The notes below the pieces were generated by a model. That model was not told where the DNA came from and made no database searches. It saw nothing but the letters and a program-made list of their open reading frames with translations. DNA of 64,000 bases from Sabellastarte sp. h YS-2021. Taxonomy: Eukaryota > Annelida > Polychaeta > Sabellida > Sabellidae. The stretch lies in NCBI GenBank assembly GCA_964017235.1, contig OZ024933.1, positions 92,905,432 to 92,969,431 of the forward strand. The letters run 5' to 3'. Numbering within the stretch: the stretch's first letter is position 1; each line of letters opens with the position of its first letter. A program made the position numbers and the translations under genes. Positions 19,291 through 33,400 of this stretch are shown here, piece after piece.

Positions 19291-22200
19291 AATGTAGGAA
19301 TTTAGACTGGAAACCAGTAACTTTTAAGAATAAACGGACTGGTATCACCTACAATGACCTTCACCTATGATTAATATTACATTCTATAGAATGTCGTGAG
19401 GTGATATACCAGACTTGCCACATGAGATGAAAGTTCTGTGCGTTCCTACAGCCTGTAAACTCCAGTCATGATTAGATGAAAGAATGCAGCATTAATCTGT
19501 CATGCATTAGTAAGGCTGAAAGGCTGGCAGACAAGTGGGGATTTCCCATACTAAGAAGTTTCAAGGGGTTTGATTGCTCAGCATGAATGTCGCAGGTACT
19601 ATGCATTTTATTGGTTGTCCATGTTCTAAAGACAAATGTTGGCATTTATGTGGGTTGTTGAACTATACCCATTATTTCAATTATTAGGTATGCTCTTTGA
19701 TATATTTATGTGTTGAGGTTTTTGATCATTTAATTTCCATTAATTTGAGTAGCATGGCCTGTAAGGAGCCTGGTAGCACAGTTTGGATCTACCTTAAAAT
19801 ATTTTTTTAGTTCTATAGAGTGTCTCGCTATTGATACCTATCGGCACAATTCATACTTCAGTGGCACCTCTTCCTGGCAATGTTTGAAGGCCAATATTTG
19901 ATCAAGTAACATCAACAAGATTTTTCTTCCGACATCCCACCTCTAGTACATGGCTTACCTTTCCTCGTAAAGTTCAGACTCACCCTGGTGTTTCCCTCTG
20001 AATAGAGTTTCTGGTATACTGGTCACCTGCTGGACATTTCTCAGTTTTTATTTTGACCCCTCTATGAGTGACCCGTTTCTTTGTTTCCGGTGGGAAGGCA
20101 GGTCTCCTCCTTGGGCCTAGACTGTTTTATGGGATAGGTAGGGCCAGGTTGATCCTGGTTCCCCCTCTGTAGCTGTCACTTTTGCATCGATCATGACTTG
20201 CTGCTGCAGTGGCAGCAACCTTACAGCTTTGACCTTACTGATGATATACTGACACTGACCTTAGATGACATATGACCTCGCAAGGTATTATTCTGATAGT
20301 AATTATGCTGACATTTCTGAATAATCTTGTGTGGTTCATTTAATTGTGCATACTTCACATTTGGGTATTATATTCTTATGATTGTGCCCCTTTTGGGCTT
20401 ATTTTATGGTGTTTTAAAATGTCTCCTAGTCACAAATTTGAAATGATAAATAATACTAACATGTAATAAAAGTGCTGCAAATGTGTTTCACTGTCTTTGG
20501 AAACTACTAGTGGATACTTTAGCTATGACATTCAGTCTGACCCTCAATGTGACCTTTGCATTTAATGACCTCGGCAGTACAGATCCTTGTCTTGCATGCA
20601 TACTTTGTTGCTCATATAAAATGGCGGATTATACCTCAGCTTATCTGGCATTAAAAATTCAGAAACTGCAGTCATACACCCTTGCTCACATAAGTGCCAA
20701 TTCCCAACTTCACCCTTCAATTTTCCAGTGAAGGGCCGATGGGATTCTTGTGTACAATTGTAGATATCTGTGTTGATCAATGCACCACAGCATATCTCTA
20801 TTGTTATCAAACCTAAATAAACTTTATAATTATGTTTAGTATTACAACAAACGAATGATGTATTAACTGATGGGTTTTCTAGAATTGGGACAATTATGTA
20901 TCTTTGTAAGTGAAGTTTTATTGTCATTATAAAACTGATTCATTAGCCATAATTATTTTTTATTAGAGTCTGACAAGTTGTTTACTATTTTGTACTGAAA
21001 CTCCTGCAAAGAAATAAATAATTTATTTTCTGAATGAAGGAAAACTTTAACCCATAATAGACAAGGGGTGTTGCACACTACAGTACTAAGCCCATTGTGA
21101 TTCTAGTACTGAAATCAATCTGCATACAACTTTTACCACCGCCCCTATTTTGATGGGATAACCATAGCTTGATCTTCCTCAAAGATGTTCTGAATTTGCA
21201 ATCGTGCACTAAACCTGGATTATGTTTTATCATTTCTAAGTAAAGTTAAATGGGATGTTATCTCCAAGTCTGGCCTCTCCAATTTTACTAGATGTAACAC
21301 AATTCAAGTAGTTATGCATACACTTATGTTATTATGTATACCTAATTATTAAAACCAGATCGGGGGGAGGGTGTAATCACTGCCCTTGTGGGTTGATTAC
21401 ATTTTTGGAAAAAATGGTTTATGAATAATATACATGCTTTCAAAATTAATCTTTCCATTTTACTGAAGTTAATTATGCAATGTTTACATTGAATTGGTCA
21501 AGGACGTAAATCTAAAACAGCTCATTATAATGCCATTGCCCTCCAAATCTCAAAATAATATAAAGTTAAGATGAATAATGATTAATTGCTGATACCTCCC
21601 CTCAGTTTCAAATTTTAAAAAGTTCATATATACGTATTTTACATTCACCTCTGATTGACTTGTCTCATTATTGGCTTCAAATGATCTATTGATCCCACTG
21701 TTGCTGTTCCATGTAATGCTCTGAGGCTGTGTTATTTGAACTTTTGGCATCTAAACTCAGACTGTTGCCTGGAGTAAAGCTCTACAAGTGGCAAACCAGA
21801 GGACCTGCCTCAATTTAACCTTGACCATAGAATGCGGTGTGGAAAAACCCTTGCATTGACATTGACTTTGCCAGTGCAAGAAATTTTGGTTTCTGAATAA
21901 AGAAGCTATGTGTATTTTATGACGTATGAACTTATGGATAGCATTAGCCATAGCAGCCTGGTTGTCAATAACTTTAGCATTCAGCCCTCAGGGAGTCAAA
22001 AAAAATAAATGAAAAAAAGCAAAATGGGTTTATAAAAATTTCTGTTCTACACTACTTTTTTCTTGCAATATGCACATACTATTATTATTTCAAGGTGATT
22101 GATTTACATTTATTCTGATGATAACTGAATTTCAAGGTTTTGAACGGCATAGTAAAATTAAAAGAACATGAAAATAAGGTCAAAGAGGAATTAGTTCAAA

Positions 22201-23956
22201 GTCATGCAATTTGCTTTGACCATGGATGTAAAAGGTCAAAGTACGTGGTGCACAGTTCAAAGCCCTAAACCCAAGAAATTCATCTAAGGTTGAATTAGGT
22301 CTATCAAACCCTAAACTTCGAAATATGATTGCATCCTAATAGTATGGAGGATATAAGATGCAAGTTAGTAAACAGGTAAAACTAAAAGGTTGGACTGATT
22401 CAATGATTCCTTTGGTTTGACCTTAGATGTTAAAATATGCGTAAACTCTCTTATTCAACTTTTTTCTTTGGGGGTCTAGGTCCATCTTAGGTATTAAGTC
22501 TTAAAATGTCTACCTTATTTTTTATCAAAAATCTAAGATTTTACAAGATGGCATTTGGGTGTCACCCAGTTCGATCCTGGGAGCCCCATAAAGTATCAAG
22601 TTTGGATCAGATCAGATCAAATTTAGCATGAATCACCATGCTGTATGTTAAATTGTTTCTGACTGGTTTGCAGGTGGTTAACCTTTAGAAGTCCCCTTCA
22701 CTCTGCCATTTGTATGACTGGCAGCAGACGGGTAACTCTTTTCCAAGCTCCCACCCTGGGACCCACAGCAGTATTTCTCTTGCAATTGTACTTTTCAGGT
22801 TATGGCAGCTTTACACTGGACTTTGCTGCTGAATCGTGTATGTTTTTATTTTTTTAGTATTTTGGACAGAGTACTTCCTGCTAGTTTAAGTTTCAGGTCC
22901 TCTGCTCTTCTGCTTCTGTTATTTCATTCCACATTGTTCTGCATCTTGATCTTCTGATGTGAGTAGTCTGGCTGTTTGGACCTGCTGGGGAGGCAGCAGA
23001 CTCCAGCTTAGTGGCAAGCTACTGCTGGTGTTGGTGCTATGGCGAACTGGTGTATAACTAACTATGAACCTAAAGATAAAGGCTCTTGTCAGATTGCTTA
23101 ACTTACTTCCGTTTAAACTATTATCTTACTTGCTGGAGTGTAACAGTGCTTAAATATGCCCTCTGTTATTTGTACGTTTCTCACATGAAATACCTATTAT
23201 TTTTTATAAGTTATGCTAACTTATTGTACATATTGCTATGTATTTTATATAGATGTTGTGTTTTACTTACAGCCCATGCAATTCTTTGACTGGTTCCACT
23301 ACTACAGGCTAATGTTATATTTCTGATCGTTGATACTTGTTTATGTTAACATTTGCAGCATTAATCCTAGGTTTTTTTCCAGATCTTTTTTTCTAGATAT
23401 TGACATCAGATAACCTACCTCATTTTTTTCACAGATGAATGAGTGATATAATATAGATAATGGCAAAACTTTACGGTTTCTGTTTTTAAAATAATGTTTG
23501 TGCACAACATTGATGTTGAAGTTGGAAACCTTAATGTCATGCAAAACTGATCATTATAGGCCAGTTGTTTTACTCAGTAATTATAACCATAAATGGAAGC
23601 ACTTTTCGCACCTTTCTAAAGAAACCCTTACACTCTTTGTTCAACTAAAATTATCAGAAAGAACCCAGAATGCATACCAGAAAATAATGAAGAAAAACAA
23701 TGTTAAATAACATCTTAAGAATTACAAATTAGGGAAGAAATAATGCATTATGTTCTAAGATTGGACACATGCTTGGCCATTTAGTATCCATTACTTAGGT
23801 ATTCATTGTTAGTTGTACAAGCTGTCACATGGTTATATGGGTCAATACAATATGCATGCAAAGTGACAAATATTGTATTATCAGTTGGTAACTGATTTGA
23901 TACATACACATGTAATTGGTGTTGGTTTCCCAAAACAAAGTTGAAATTCTTGTTAT
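19291..23956. other. Long stretch without a recognised gene
   Basis: Only short unrelated ORFs on both strands (longest about 121 codons at 20562-20927, minus, unrecognised). A box-B-like cagttcgatcctgggagccc at about 22568-22590 may be a SINE fragment. No exon with conserved content, no array and no tRNA gene was recognised. Confidence 0.45.
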
Positions 23957-24035
23957 ATCCCACTAAAGGGCCAGAGTTACATTAGAACAGGCCACCAACA
24001 TTGTGATGAATCCAAACAGAGGTGACATGCAGGTT
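23957..24035 (-). repeat. Family C SINE fragment
   Basis: The plus strand reads ccactaaagggccagagtta, acaggccaccaacattgtga and aaacagaggtgacatgcagg, resembling the middle of family C at low identity. Confidence 0.4.
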
Positions 24036-24129
24036 GTTGTAAAAGAGGAAAAAAAACATGATAACATTTAGGTGCTTCGAGAAGCTCCAAAATAATGAAC
24101 AAAGGTCAAAGTTGAAAGCCAGAAAACTA

Positions 24130-24297
24130 AGAATAATGTCAGAATTACAGCCTGACCTCATGTGAGAAAGCTATTAGTTGCTTGCTACATCAGAAAGTAA
24201 CAGTACAGAACTTTGACCAACTGTATGTACTGGTTTTCTCTGCCCTTCTAACTGCCCATCACAATATAGGCCTGATGTAAAAACCTAAATAAATTAA
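24130..24297 (+). repeat. Family A SINE, 5'-truncated
   Basis: Contains cctcatgtgagaaagctatt then ccaactgtatgtactggttt and tctctgcccttctaactgcc. The degraded 3' end is gatgtaaaaacctaaataaa. Confidence 0.75.
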
Positions 24298-25261
24298 ACT
24301 TTCATGATATATCATAACCTATGATTCATAAGACTTCTTTGACTTCATAACTCAGGTAGTAGTAATGATTGGTCCTGTTGAGGGAGGATAGGAAAATGAC
24401 AAAACACAAAATTAGTCCTAGGTGAAAAGGACAAGTATTTACATATACTAAGACTTATTAAGATAAAGTCAGTTGAAAAGAGTCACCAAAATTGCCAAAA
24501 TGTGTCACATCAACTTTAAGTCATATCGCTGAAATCATAACATCTATTAACATGTTACATTCATAGTAATCATACCAGGAATCACATTTTTATTTATAAT
24601 GAGTCCAATATCTTCTTGTACTTCGTTACTTGACCCATCTTAACTGTACAGCCTTAGCTCTCAGGTGACTTACATTTCCCTAACTGAAGAACAAAGCCTC
24701 AAGGATGACGATTTATCATTGTCGTTGATATTCTTCAGCCTGCTACTGTGAATAGAATCCAATGACAGAGGGCTGCCACAGTAAGTGACCGTCTGTATCA
24801 CTATGTATCTGTCTGTACCCAGGTTGGAATCCATTTCCTCTGTTGTCTAAGGTGAGAGTGCAAACCACTAGGCCACAGTGGCCATGTGATTAATTTTCTG
24901 ATACATATACATTTTATGTCACTTGTCCATGCCAGTTTTTATCTCAGTGCCTAACTTGGCACTGCGAATATGCAGTTAAAATAACCATAAACAATACAAG
25001 TGTCATATATCAGCACTGACATTCTATGACTGGCAATGCAGAAATGGTCAACCTTATACTACCAAATAAATAACACAAGAGCTTGTTTTATAAAAGGTGT
25101 CCAACATCTTTATTAAAGTACACCTGTGAGGTTTTCTTTAGTTGAAAGCGCCAATATCTTTCATTATTTGTCCGTTGTTTCATTCAGTGATTGTGACCAT
25201 AAATGGAAGCCTTTTTGTACATTTATAAAGATAATTCTACCCTTAATACTTTTTGTTCAAC
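24298..25261. other. No gene recognised
   Basis: A degraded tRNA-like A-box on the reverse strand (accactaggccacagtggcc, about 24858-24890) suggests another old SINE; nothing else seen. Confidence 0.4.
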
Positions 25262-25483
25262 CATTTATTTATTTGGGGTTACGTCACTTTCAACACTGTA
25301 CAGGACATATCACAACAGGTAGGGCAGAGGAAACCAGTATATACAGTTGGTCAGGGTTCTGTACTGTAAATTGCCAATCAACAGCAAGCAACTACCAGCT
25401 TTCCCACTTGAGGCCATGCCAGGAACCGAACCCCAGCCTCAGAAGTGGGAGGTGAGAGTGTTACCACTCTGCCACCGTGAATA
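25262..25483 (-). repeat. tRNA-derived SINE, family A
   Basis: The reverse strand has cacggtggcagagtggtaac (A box), ggttcggttcctggcatggc, gggaaagctggtagttgctt and the 3' end gttgaaagtgacgtaacccc with an (aaat)n tail. Confidence 0.88.
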
Positions 25484-25925
25484 AGGACGAGATTTGCTGT
25501 GGTTACTGTGTGGTTAGAAATCTTGGTAACACATGTTGACTACACTGAAGAAAAATCTTGCACATGCGCAGATCACGTGAGACGGCACACAGCTTGGAAT
25601 ATCTTCTCCAATTTAAGTAAACAAATGGCAATGGGGGAAATACTCAGTTTCAGAGTGTGTAATAATTATTCTGTTATAATTACAATAAAATAAGGGAAAA
25701 TAATTATGTCTATTCTTTGTTTTTGGTGATGCAAAAATGCATAAACATGACTATATAACAAGATATTTACTGGTGCTAGACCCCGATTTGTTTACACTGC
25801 CATATTGAAATTCCGTATGCACCCAATGGTAGTGGAGATTACTCGACACAGATACATTTCATGTTCTGTTGAAGAATTCCAACTAATTTGGCTTCCCTTC
25901 TCCATGCGCCGAAACCATCGACGTT

Positions 25926-26150
25926 CAAGGGGGTTTGGTGGTGTAGTGGTTAGAGTTCTCACCTCCAACCTCTGAGGCCACTGGTTCGGATCTCGGGCCG
26001 GGCGCTTCATGTTGGAAAGTTGGTAGTTACTTTCCGATGCCCCGTGGTTTACAGTGCAGTATGCACTGGTTTCCTCCACCTGTAAACTACCCATCGCAAT
26101 ATGACCCTGGCTGTTGAACGTGACATAAAACAAGAAATAAATCCATCTAC
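25926..26150 (+). repeat. tRNA-derived SINE, family B
   Basis: Starts ggtttggtggtgtagtggtt (A box), has ggttcggatctcgggccggg (B box) and catgttggaaagttggtagt. The tail is ggctgttgaacgtgacataa then aacaagaaataaat. Same family as 6318-6547. Confidence 0.85.
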
Positions 26151-26794
26151 GTTCAAGCCAAACTCCCTCCTATTGAATGTATGGGAATTGGGCTGTATTG
26201 TTCTAGAACTTCTCAAAGTTTGATGTGTATTCTATCTGGTTTTCTGATTAAACCCAGTGTAATGTAATATGTCATGTGTATTTTGGTCTGTCATTGAACA
26301 AGGTACCTCGCCTTTTATACTCCATCCCTTTTACAAGACGTCAGAACTATCTGTTGTGAATTTTAACTCATTTTCAAAGTTATGTAGAACTGTTAATTTA
26401 TATGGGTATAAACTCATGTACATATCCAACAAAGGGGAGTAGACTATCCTCAGAGCAAAACATTTGAATGTTGGTTCATGCATGGTTCTTATAAACATTG
26501 TTCTGTTGTTATTTTATTGGCTGGTGGTACATGACTGTGTATGGCTTCTATAATTCTACTAGTCTCCCCAGGAGAGAGTCATTAGGAGTTATTATAATTG
26601 CCGAATTTACATGCCAAATAATTGACAGTAATGACAAGGTATTATGGATATACACAATATTAATTTCATTCAATTTAAACATACTTCATTCCCAAGAATA
26701 AAGCCTATAGATGCAAAGTAAGTGGTTGGTATGACACCAGCTTACCAGTTTCTGCTGCACACAGTATAATACATTTGAGACAAAGTCAGAGTTC
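26151..26794. other. No gene recognised
   Basis: AT-rich; no supported feature. Confidence 0.45.
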
Positions 26795-27110
26795 GGGTTT
26801 TATGTCCAGTTCAAGGGGCCACGATGGCAGACTGGTAACACTCTAACCTCCCACCTCTGAGGCCAGGGTTCAGTTTACTGCTCTGCCTCAAGTGGGAAAG
26901 CAGGTAGTTGCTTGCTGTTGGTAAGCAGTTTACAGTACAGAACCTTGACCAACTGGATGTACTGGTTTCCTCTGCCCTTCCAACTACCTGTCGTAATATG
27001 ACCTGTACAGTGTTGAAAGCGACTTAAAACCCCAAATAAACAAACAAACAAATGACTGGTTGAACAGCCAGTGTAATATTTGAACAGATTAGTATTGCCA
27101 CTTGTTTGAG
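26795..27110. repeat. Family C SINE (-) interrupted by a complete family A SINE (+)
   Basis: The family C tail gggttttatgtccagttcaa (26795-26814) is followed by a full family A copy. That copy (26815-27053) starts ggggccacgatggcagactg and ends gttgaaagcgacttaaaacc with (aaac)n. Family C then resumes with tggttgaacagccagtgtaa and gtattgccacttgtttgagt. Family A is therefore the younger insertion. Confidence 0.75.
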
Positions 27111-27155
27111 TCGAAGTCATAAAATCTTGGCCCTTCTTGAAGGGCTTCTCTCTCC

Positions 27156-27200
27156 AAAAAAAAAAAAAAAAAAAAAAAGAAAGAAAGAAAAGAAAAAACA
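27156..27200. repeat. Poly-A run followed by (GAAA)n
   Basis: 23 consecutive A from 27156 to 27178, then gaaagaaagaaaag. Possibly the tail of an unrecognised retroposed sequence. Confidence 0.85.
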
Positions 27201-27892
27201 TGTGGGTTAGTAATTAAACTCATCATATAGTAACCAAAAGGATAACTTGTACAACTGGAAGGACTTGTGGCCTTCTCCAGACCTCTACAGTTCAAACACA
27301 GAATGTGTTACACTTGTTACAAAACCCATGGACAAGGTGGAAAGACAAAAAGGTGGCTCGTAAAACCCACCATGCCATACCAAGAATCAACAAGATAAGG
27401 TACATTATAAACATGACATTTTGTATTATTGATAAAGAGCTTTTAAGGCAGTTACAATTGAGGAGATGAAACCACCAGTAGTCATGAGAGAAAGGCTTAC
27501 ATATAGGAGTTTTTCAACATATGGAGGCCCATGATTGGCTGGGTTGTCCTCCTAACCTAAGAAAGTGTGAAAAAGCATATAATCTGAAAAGATTATACTC
27601 CCAGACTGTATGCTTTCAGCAATGATTTTATACTTCTAGAGCAACCAGCAGTTTTAGTGTGCATTTTGGTGTGGCTTGTAGCAATTCGACAATTTCTGAT
27701 TCTCATTTTCTTGATTATGGAAATTTATACCTCACTGGAGATTTAATTATTTCGGCTTATCTTGTGCCAGTTTTATTAATGTACTTCACAATTTGTAAAT
27801 ATAACTTTTATTTATGACATTTAACTACATGACACACATGCATTGTTCATACATTGTGTGTTCCTTTGTTCTTTATATCTTATTGTCTAAAA
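27201..27892. other. No gene recognised
   Basis: No conserved ORF, array or RNA gene seen. Confidence 0.45.
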
Positions 27893-28122
27893 TGAGGGGC
27901 CACGGTAGCGCAGTGGTAAAACATTGGCCTCACACCTCGGAGGTCAGTGGTTCAAACCCCCGACCTTTTGTCAAAAAGTTGGTAGTTCCTTACCGATGGT
28001 TGGCAGTTGACAGTTCAGAGCCTTGACCAACTGTATGTACAGGTTCCTATGCCCACAAAACTGTCCTCTGGATATGTACAGTGTTGAAAGCGATGTAAAA
28101 TCCCAAATAAATACATAAGTAT
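27893..28122 (+). repeat. tRNA-derived SINE, family A-related (variant head)
   Basis: Head aggggccacggtagcgcagt with ggtcagtggttcaaaccccc (B box). The core is diverged (aagttggtagttccttaccg). The 3' end gttgaaagcgatgtaaaatc then ccaaataaatacat is typical of family A. Confidence 0.82.
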
Positions 28123-28839
28123 TGAGTAAAATGTTTAAGTTGCTTATTTCAATATCATCAATGTTAATACTTTTTCTCTGGAAGATTCTACATGTTTTGG
28201 GAACCAGACATTTATTTTCTCTGTTAACAATGATATGTTTTTTTTGGTAAGAGAGAAAGCATTTAATTTTCATGAAAAGTAGGGTTTTTTTTAATTTCAA
28301 AGGTTGGAAACTGAGATATAAGAAAAACAGGAAGTATTGCTCAGTAATTTTATTTTTGCCTTTCAAAGAAAAAATTACTCCAAGAAGAAGATGTTGCATC
28401 ACCCCCGAATCATCTGGTTACTGTATAAAGCAAAAATAAAGACATATCATTATCCAATTGTCAGTATAGAATATATGTCGATTAATTTACATTCTGCAAA
28501 GTGATATGCTAATGTTGCATCAAATACATAGCTGCTTTATATAATGTGATACTTTGTAGACATCTGAGACATGTTATATCAATATATCAAATGCATCTAT
28601 ATTTTTCTTGTTCCTGTTGGGCTATAAGTTACATATAACAATATATTAAAAAGATTCATTTAAAGCATATTGACGTTTCATAAAAAAAGGTTAAAACTCT
28701 TTATTTTTAAGAACATCACTAACCACGGGGAATATATGAATAGCTCCGTGGTGTTTTAAGCATGTAGAGGTTGCTGATAACTTAATTTGACTATTTATAT
28801 AACAGAGGTAATTACATAAGTTATATCAGTCATAGCCCC
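28123..28839. other. No gene recognised
   Basis: AT-rich; a long but featureless minus-strand frame overlaps the SINE end. Nothing supported. Confidence 0.45.
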
Positions 28840-28995
28840 TTCTCAGGGTAAGCCGATGGCTCAAAACTGAGCCTTTAGCCTTAGATGAGTTTTGAGTTCA
28901 AATCTTTTTTCACAATAGCTAACTTTACTGCGCCTGGCTTTAGCCAAACTTTAATACTCTAAGCCTAGAAAGTCTGAGTTCAAACTTAAAGTCAC
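28840..28995. mobile_element. Degraded MITE-like remnant
   Basis: Repeats of agcctaag/cttagcc and gagttcaaa around 28846-28992 resemble the interior of the MITEs at 5957 and 34142. Terminal repeats could not be paired. Confidence 0.3.
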
Positions 28996-30256
28996 CTTAT
29001 TGACTCCTGAAACCAATGACTAAGCCAATTCTTAAGATTACTCTCCGTATTATTTGAGTCTTTGTCATAAATAGTGTACAATATTTGATCCAAAGATTTG
29101 ATTCCAAAACTCAGGCCATTTCCTGAATCAACTCCATTTTTTCCTAAAGTAATCACATGGCTGGTATAATATTGCTTTGTGCACACTGAAGCCTTGGTAA
29201 GATATTTGTACACTTTGTTGTTTATTTATACTGACTAATCTGCTTCCTGTTTAGTTCAGAATATGCTAATAAAATGTCTGCCTGATATAATTAACTTTGG
29301 ATTAATTGTATTTCAACTCTTTTTTCATTTTTTAGGAAGTCTCATCAGAGGCTATGAATTACCTGTGTCTAGGACCCCTGAGGTACTTTTTGGGGTCCTG
29401 GTGTAAACCCCCCGGTTTTAGAGGTTTTGAAGGGGTTCTATACCTGTTGGCAATTTGACTCTATAAAGGGTGTTCTTATTTGAATCAATAAGATGCCACT
29501 TCAATGTGTGGATATGTGTGTGCTTTTAAACTGTATATGTTGACTTATTCTCATAAATATGGCAGTGTAAAGGCACTATTATATCATCAGCATATTGTTT
29601 ATTATTGGTGAGTATGTATAGCCCATTTTCCTTGCTTTTAGTGAAGCATTCATTATTTAAAGATGCCCACTTAATATGGATGTAGGCAACTTTATTTATA
29701 TGATATATAGTTGAGGTGTGTTATTTCTACTGGCTATTATCTTTAACATAAGGGTTAAAAAGAGTTTCACAGAAAGGATATCACTACTGAGCTTATACTT
29801 GCTATGTGTCATCGTGAGGATAAATATACCTTATAAAACTGACATAACAAATGAAATGAATTTGGGAGTGACATTTACTAAAAACTACAAGCAGCTACAC
29901 TGCCTGTAAGCAGTTTTTTAGATTTTAATCTTGTTCTTCCAAGAGTGTCGAATTAGATATTTTAAAAGGTGTGTAACATGTCCCTAGTAGCCTAAGTTAA
30001 AAGTGTTTGATATTCAATCAACAGAAGGGTTTTATCCTAAATGCATAGATATGAATTGATTTGCTAGTGGCATCAGAAGGCTGGGCTGACTTTTGCATTA
30101 ATACAATTATAAATAATAAAATAAAGTTATTCTATTGTAACTTTGTCTTTACTCAAAAATAACTACACCTAATACCTCTTGTATAGATATAAAAGTATGT
30201 GTCTCTGTACTATCAGCAATACTTGGGATATAATTTGAGGTAGAAAATATGCTTAC
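28996..30256. other. Downstream of TSR copy 1; no further exon recognised
   Basis: The phase-0 donor of exon 6 predicts another exon around or beyond here, but no Cys- or Trp-rich open segment with splice sites was found. Confidence 0.4.
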
Positions 30257-30402
30257 TCCTCCATAATAACACTCCCGGGGGCTACAGCTCATGGAACTTG
30301 GACCAACACAGTAAATACAGTTTTTGTGTGGGCAATAACATATCCTGCGCTTTTCGCACAATTTGCCATACCACTTGCAATCACCCCAGTCTTTCCAATA
30401 GC
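30257..30402 (-). CDS. Copy 1 exon 6: Cys-rich TSR-like module
   Basis: 146 nt, acceptor TTTTAG, donor GTAAGC, phase 1 to 0. Encodes YWKDWGDCKWYGKLCEKRRI and CIYCVGPSSMSC, the latter shared with copy 2. Confidence 0.86.
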
Positions 30403-33400
30403 CTAAAACAACAGAGAAATATCAACTCATGCTTTGACCTACAAAGGTGGGTATTTTCTATTGACAAATCTTATCCCATGTCTATTGAAGCATCTAAATG
30501 AAAGCTATAACAAGCGGCGCAGCCAATACAGTGCATTGTTAAATGCTTTCAAATTGTTACTTGTACCAGAATCAGTGACGTGGCTGGAACAGTGAAAAAT
30601 TGCAACAAAAAATGCCAATTTAAAATGTCCACTTCATGTACACACTGCATTATGACCCAGTTAATGCATGGTTCTATCAAAAGAAACCACCCATAACTGA
30701 ATAAAGCAGGCGCAGATATGGATTTTTGTTTACAGATCAAGGCCAAATACCAAGTAAAAGATATAGTTCAAAGTTCATATTCACTTGAGGAGGAAGTAAA
30801 AGATAAGTGAAAAGTTAGTTTGTTTAATATGTTAGACAGACCATAGCCTAAAAAAATCAAGTTATTACTGAAAAAAATCGCCTGAAAAAACCCAGACTTT
30901 TTAAGTTTCAAATGTTTTATTATTGTATCAGCCTGTTGAAAATATTCACATATGTTTTTTTCACTAAAATGGAGAAGTTGTTTGTTAAAAACGCCAACTT
31001 TGTAATAGAGGGTAATTAAAGTAAGGGCTGAAAATTATTTCAATGCTAATGAGAAAAAAGGGTGCAGTTTTATTAGGCTGGAAAATGACACAAAAATTAT
31101 ACTGTTACGTTAATAAGACATACAGAAGTTTTGAGACATAAGACACAGGAGAAAAGCGACATTTATTGATGGGGACATTAAACAAATTTATGTGTAATTA
31201 AGTATAAAGATGTCATATGTTTTTGGGTCTAGATTGGTTGAGGTTATTGCAAAATAAAAAAATTTTGCATCTACCTTAAAGGTGACATTCTAAGTGCAAC
31301 CAACTTTTGCTCCGGTGCTTGTGTTGTCATTATCTATAATATCTTCCTTTGATCTTACTTAGGAAAATGGATCAAAAGCTAATTTTGTAAACAATTAAAA
31401 ATACTTACAATAACAGGGGCAGGCCTTGTTGTAGCAATATCTAGTCTCTTTATAACCAGTGTCACAATATTTTGTGCGTGATTGTGTTCCCTTGCCACAT
31501 GTCACACTGCATGGACCCCAGGATCCCCAATATGAGGCTGTGAAATGACGAAAAAAATGATTAGCAAAATATAACTAAAACCATTATGATAAAAAGGAAA
31601 AAAATATTGTTGGTCAATAAAAAAAAATAGTTTGTCAATAAAACTGTGAGTTAAAAGTACCACTGAGGTAAACTATAGATGATGTTAAAGATGAAAACAG
31701 AAAAAAGGGGTTATGAAATAGTTACATTTATAAATGTTACATAAATTTTCATCTAATAAAATTGTCATCTAATAAATTTTCAGTATAAATCCATCTTTGG
31801 CCTTTTTTTAAAGTAAGGAAAACTTAAATGGCTAAAAACAGACAATAACATACGACATTTTTCCGTCTCCTTTTCCTTTTTGCACTTCGGTTTGCCTGTT
31901 AAAATAGAACAGTAACATAAGGCATGTAAACATGGCAAAAAGCACATGCACAGATTTTTATAGACAGAATATTCTAATTGTATTATTCAAAATTTGTTTT
32001 TTATTTATTTATTCATCTATTATAGTGACATGAGCCTAAAATGTCACTTTTAGTACAAAGATATAGTTTCACATGCGGTTGTTTTTCCAAAACAAAAATA
32101 ATATAATCACACATAGTCATTAAATATGTACATGTTTATAAACATTTAATACTATTATAACAATGAAGTATTACATACAAAATTCACTGAATAAGAACAG
32201 ACCAAACTGATATTATTTATAGGAATAACACTTCTTTGAAAAATGGAAATATAGTTATAAGAGCAATAACAACTTGACATAAATCATTAGCTGATTATCA
32301 CTCTTATCCTTATTTTTGTTGAGCTCTTTATTTATTGATAATTTTTTTTATGAATATTCCATGAATCATAAAGATAAACAATAAGAGGTTTTTCAAAATT
32401 ATTAAATATCAAAGACAATTGTTCCTCATTAGACATGTTTAAGAAAACATATATTATTGTTCACCTTCTTTTCCCTTGCCCACAAGTAACTTTTCCAGAG
32501 GTCTATCTCGATAGACCCCTAAGTGACCAAAAGCCATCTCCAAATTAAAATGGGTGAATAGCTTTTGTTCTTATTACTGTTACAGTTACAAATATTTTCG
32601 ATTTTTACATTTCATAAACTGCATCATAGTAAAGTTTCAAAGCTGTTGCTCCATAGCTAAGTGGTAGATACTTTCACATTTCTCCATTGCATAAATTCAC
32701 ATCTCACCATTGTACAAATAATTCCAATATTTTTAAAGACAAAGGATTTTTGCTGAATATTCTGCTGCACTTCCTCTTGATTTGCTGTTTGATTGAGTAA
32801 TTGCATTTCACAATTATATTTGTCACATATCACTATTGAATTAAGAGTGTTTTGTGAAGTCCATAAGTAACTGTATGAAAGCTATTTTGATATCTGTTTG
32901 ACTATGTACCCACCCTCAATATTGATCAAATATATTTTCATATCTCGTTTTATTGATTGAGAGGTTGGGCATAGAGATTTGGAGGTTTGCAAAAAAAACC
33001 TGTAGAAAATCATGTGCCCTGAATTTTTGTTGAGTTAATAAATTGATATTGTTATTGCCACGTATCTCCTGTATTAGTGACTCCACAAGTTTGAAATATG
33101 AAGACAATCTGTAACATACAATGATCCATGAATCTTTTATTTTGGTATAATTTTACTTTGGAACCCCCGCCCCTCTCCCACCAGATCGATTATTGACCTG
33201 GACATTTTAATGCCAAGTATCCCCTTTGTTACTGGTAGCAAATTAAGTGCCCTGAAACTTTTAGTGATTTAGTGATCATTTAGCATATACTCCCTTCAGA
33301 ATATCATGCCAAAGTAGTGCTCTTGTTGTCCTTTATGATGACACATTTTACATATTTCTTTGAGCAAAACTTTGATACTACCTTTTAAAATGAAGGAACT

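Noticed and set aside
20562-20927. 121-codon minus-strand ORF
   Set aside because: No recognisable family and no supporting exon structure; the opposite strand is equally open.
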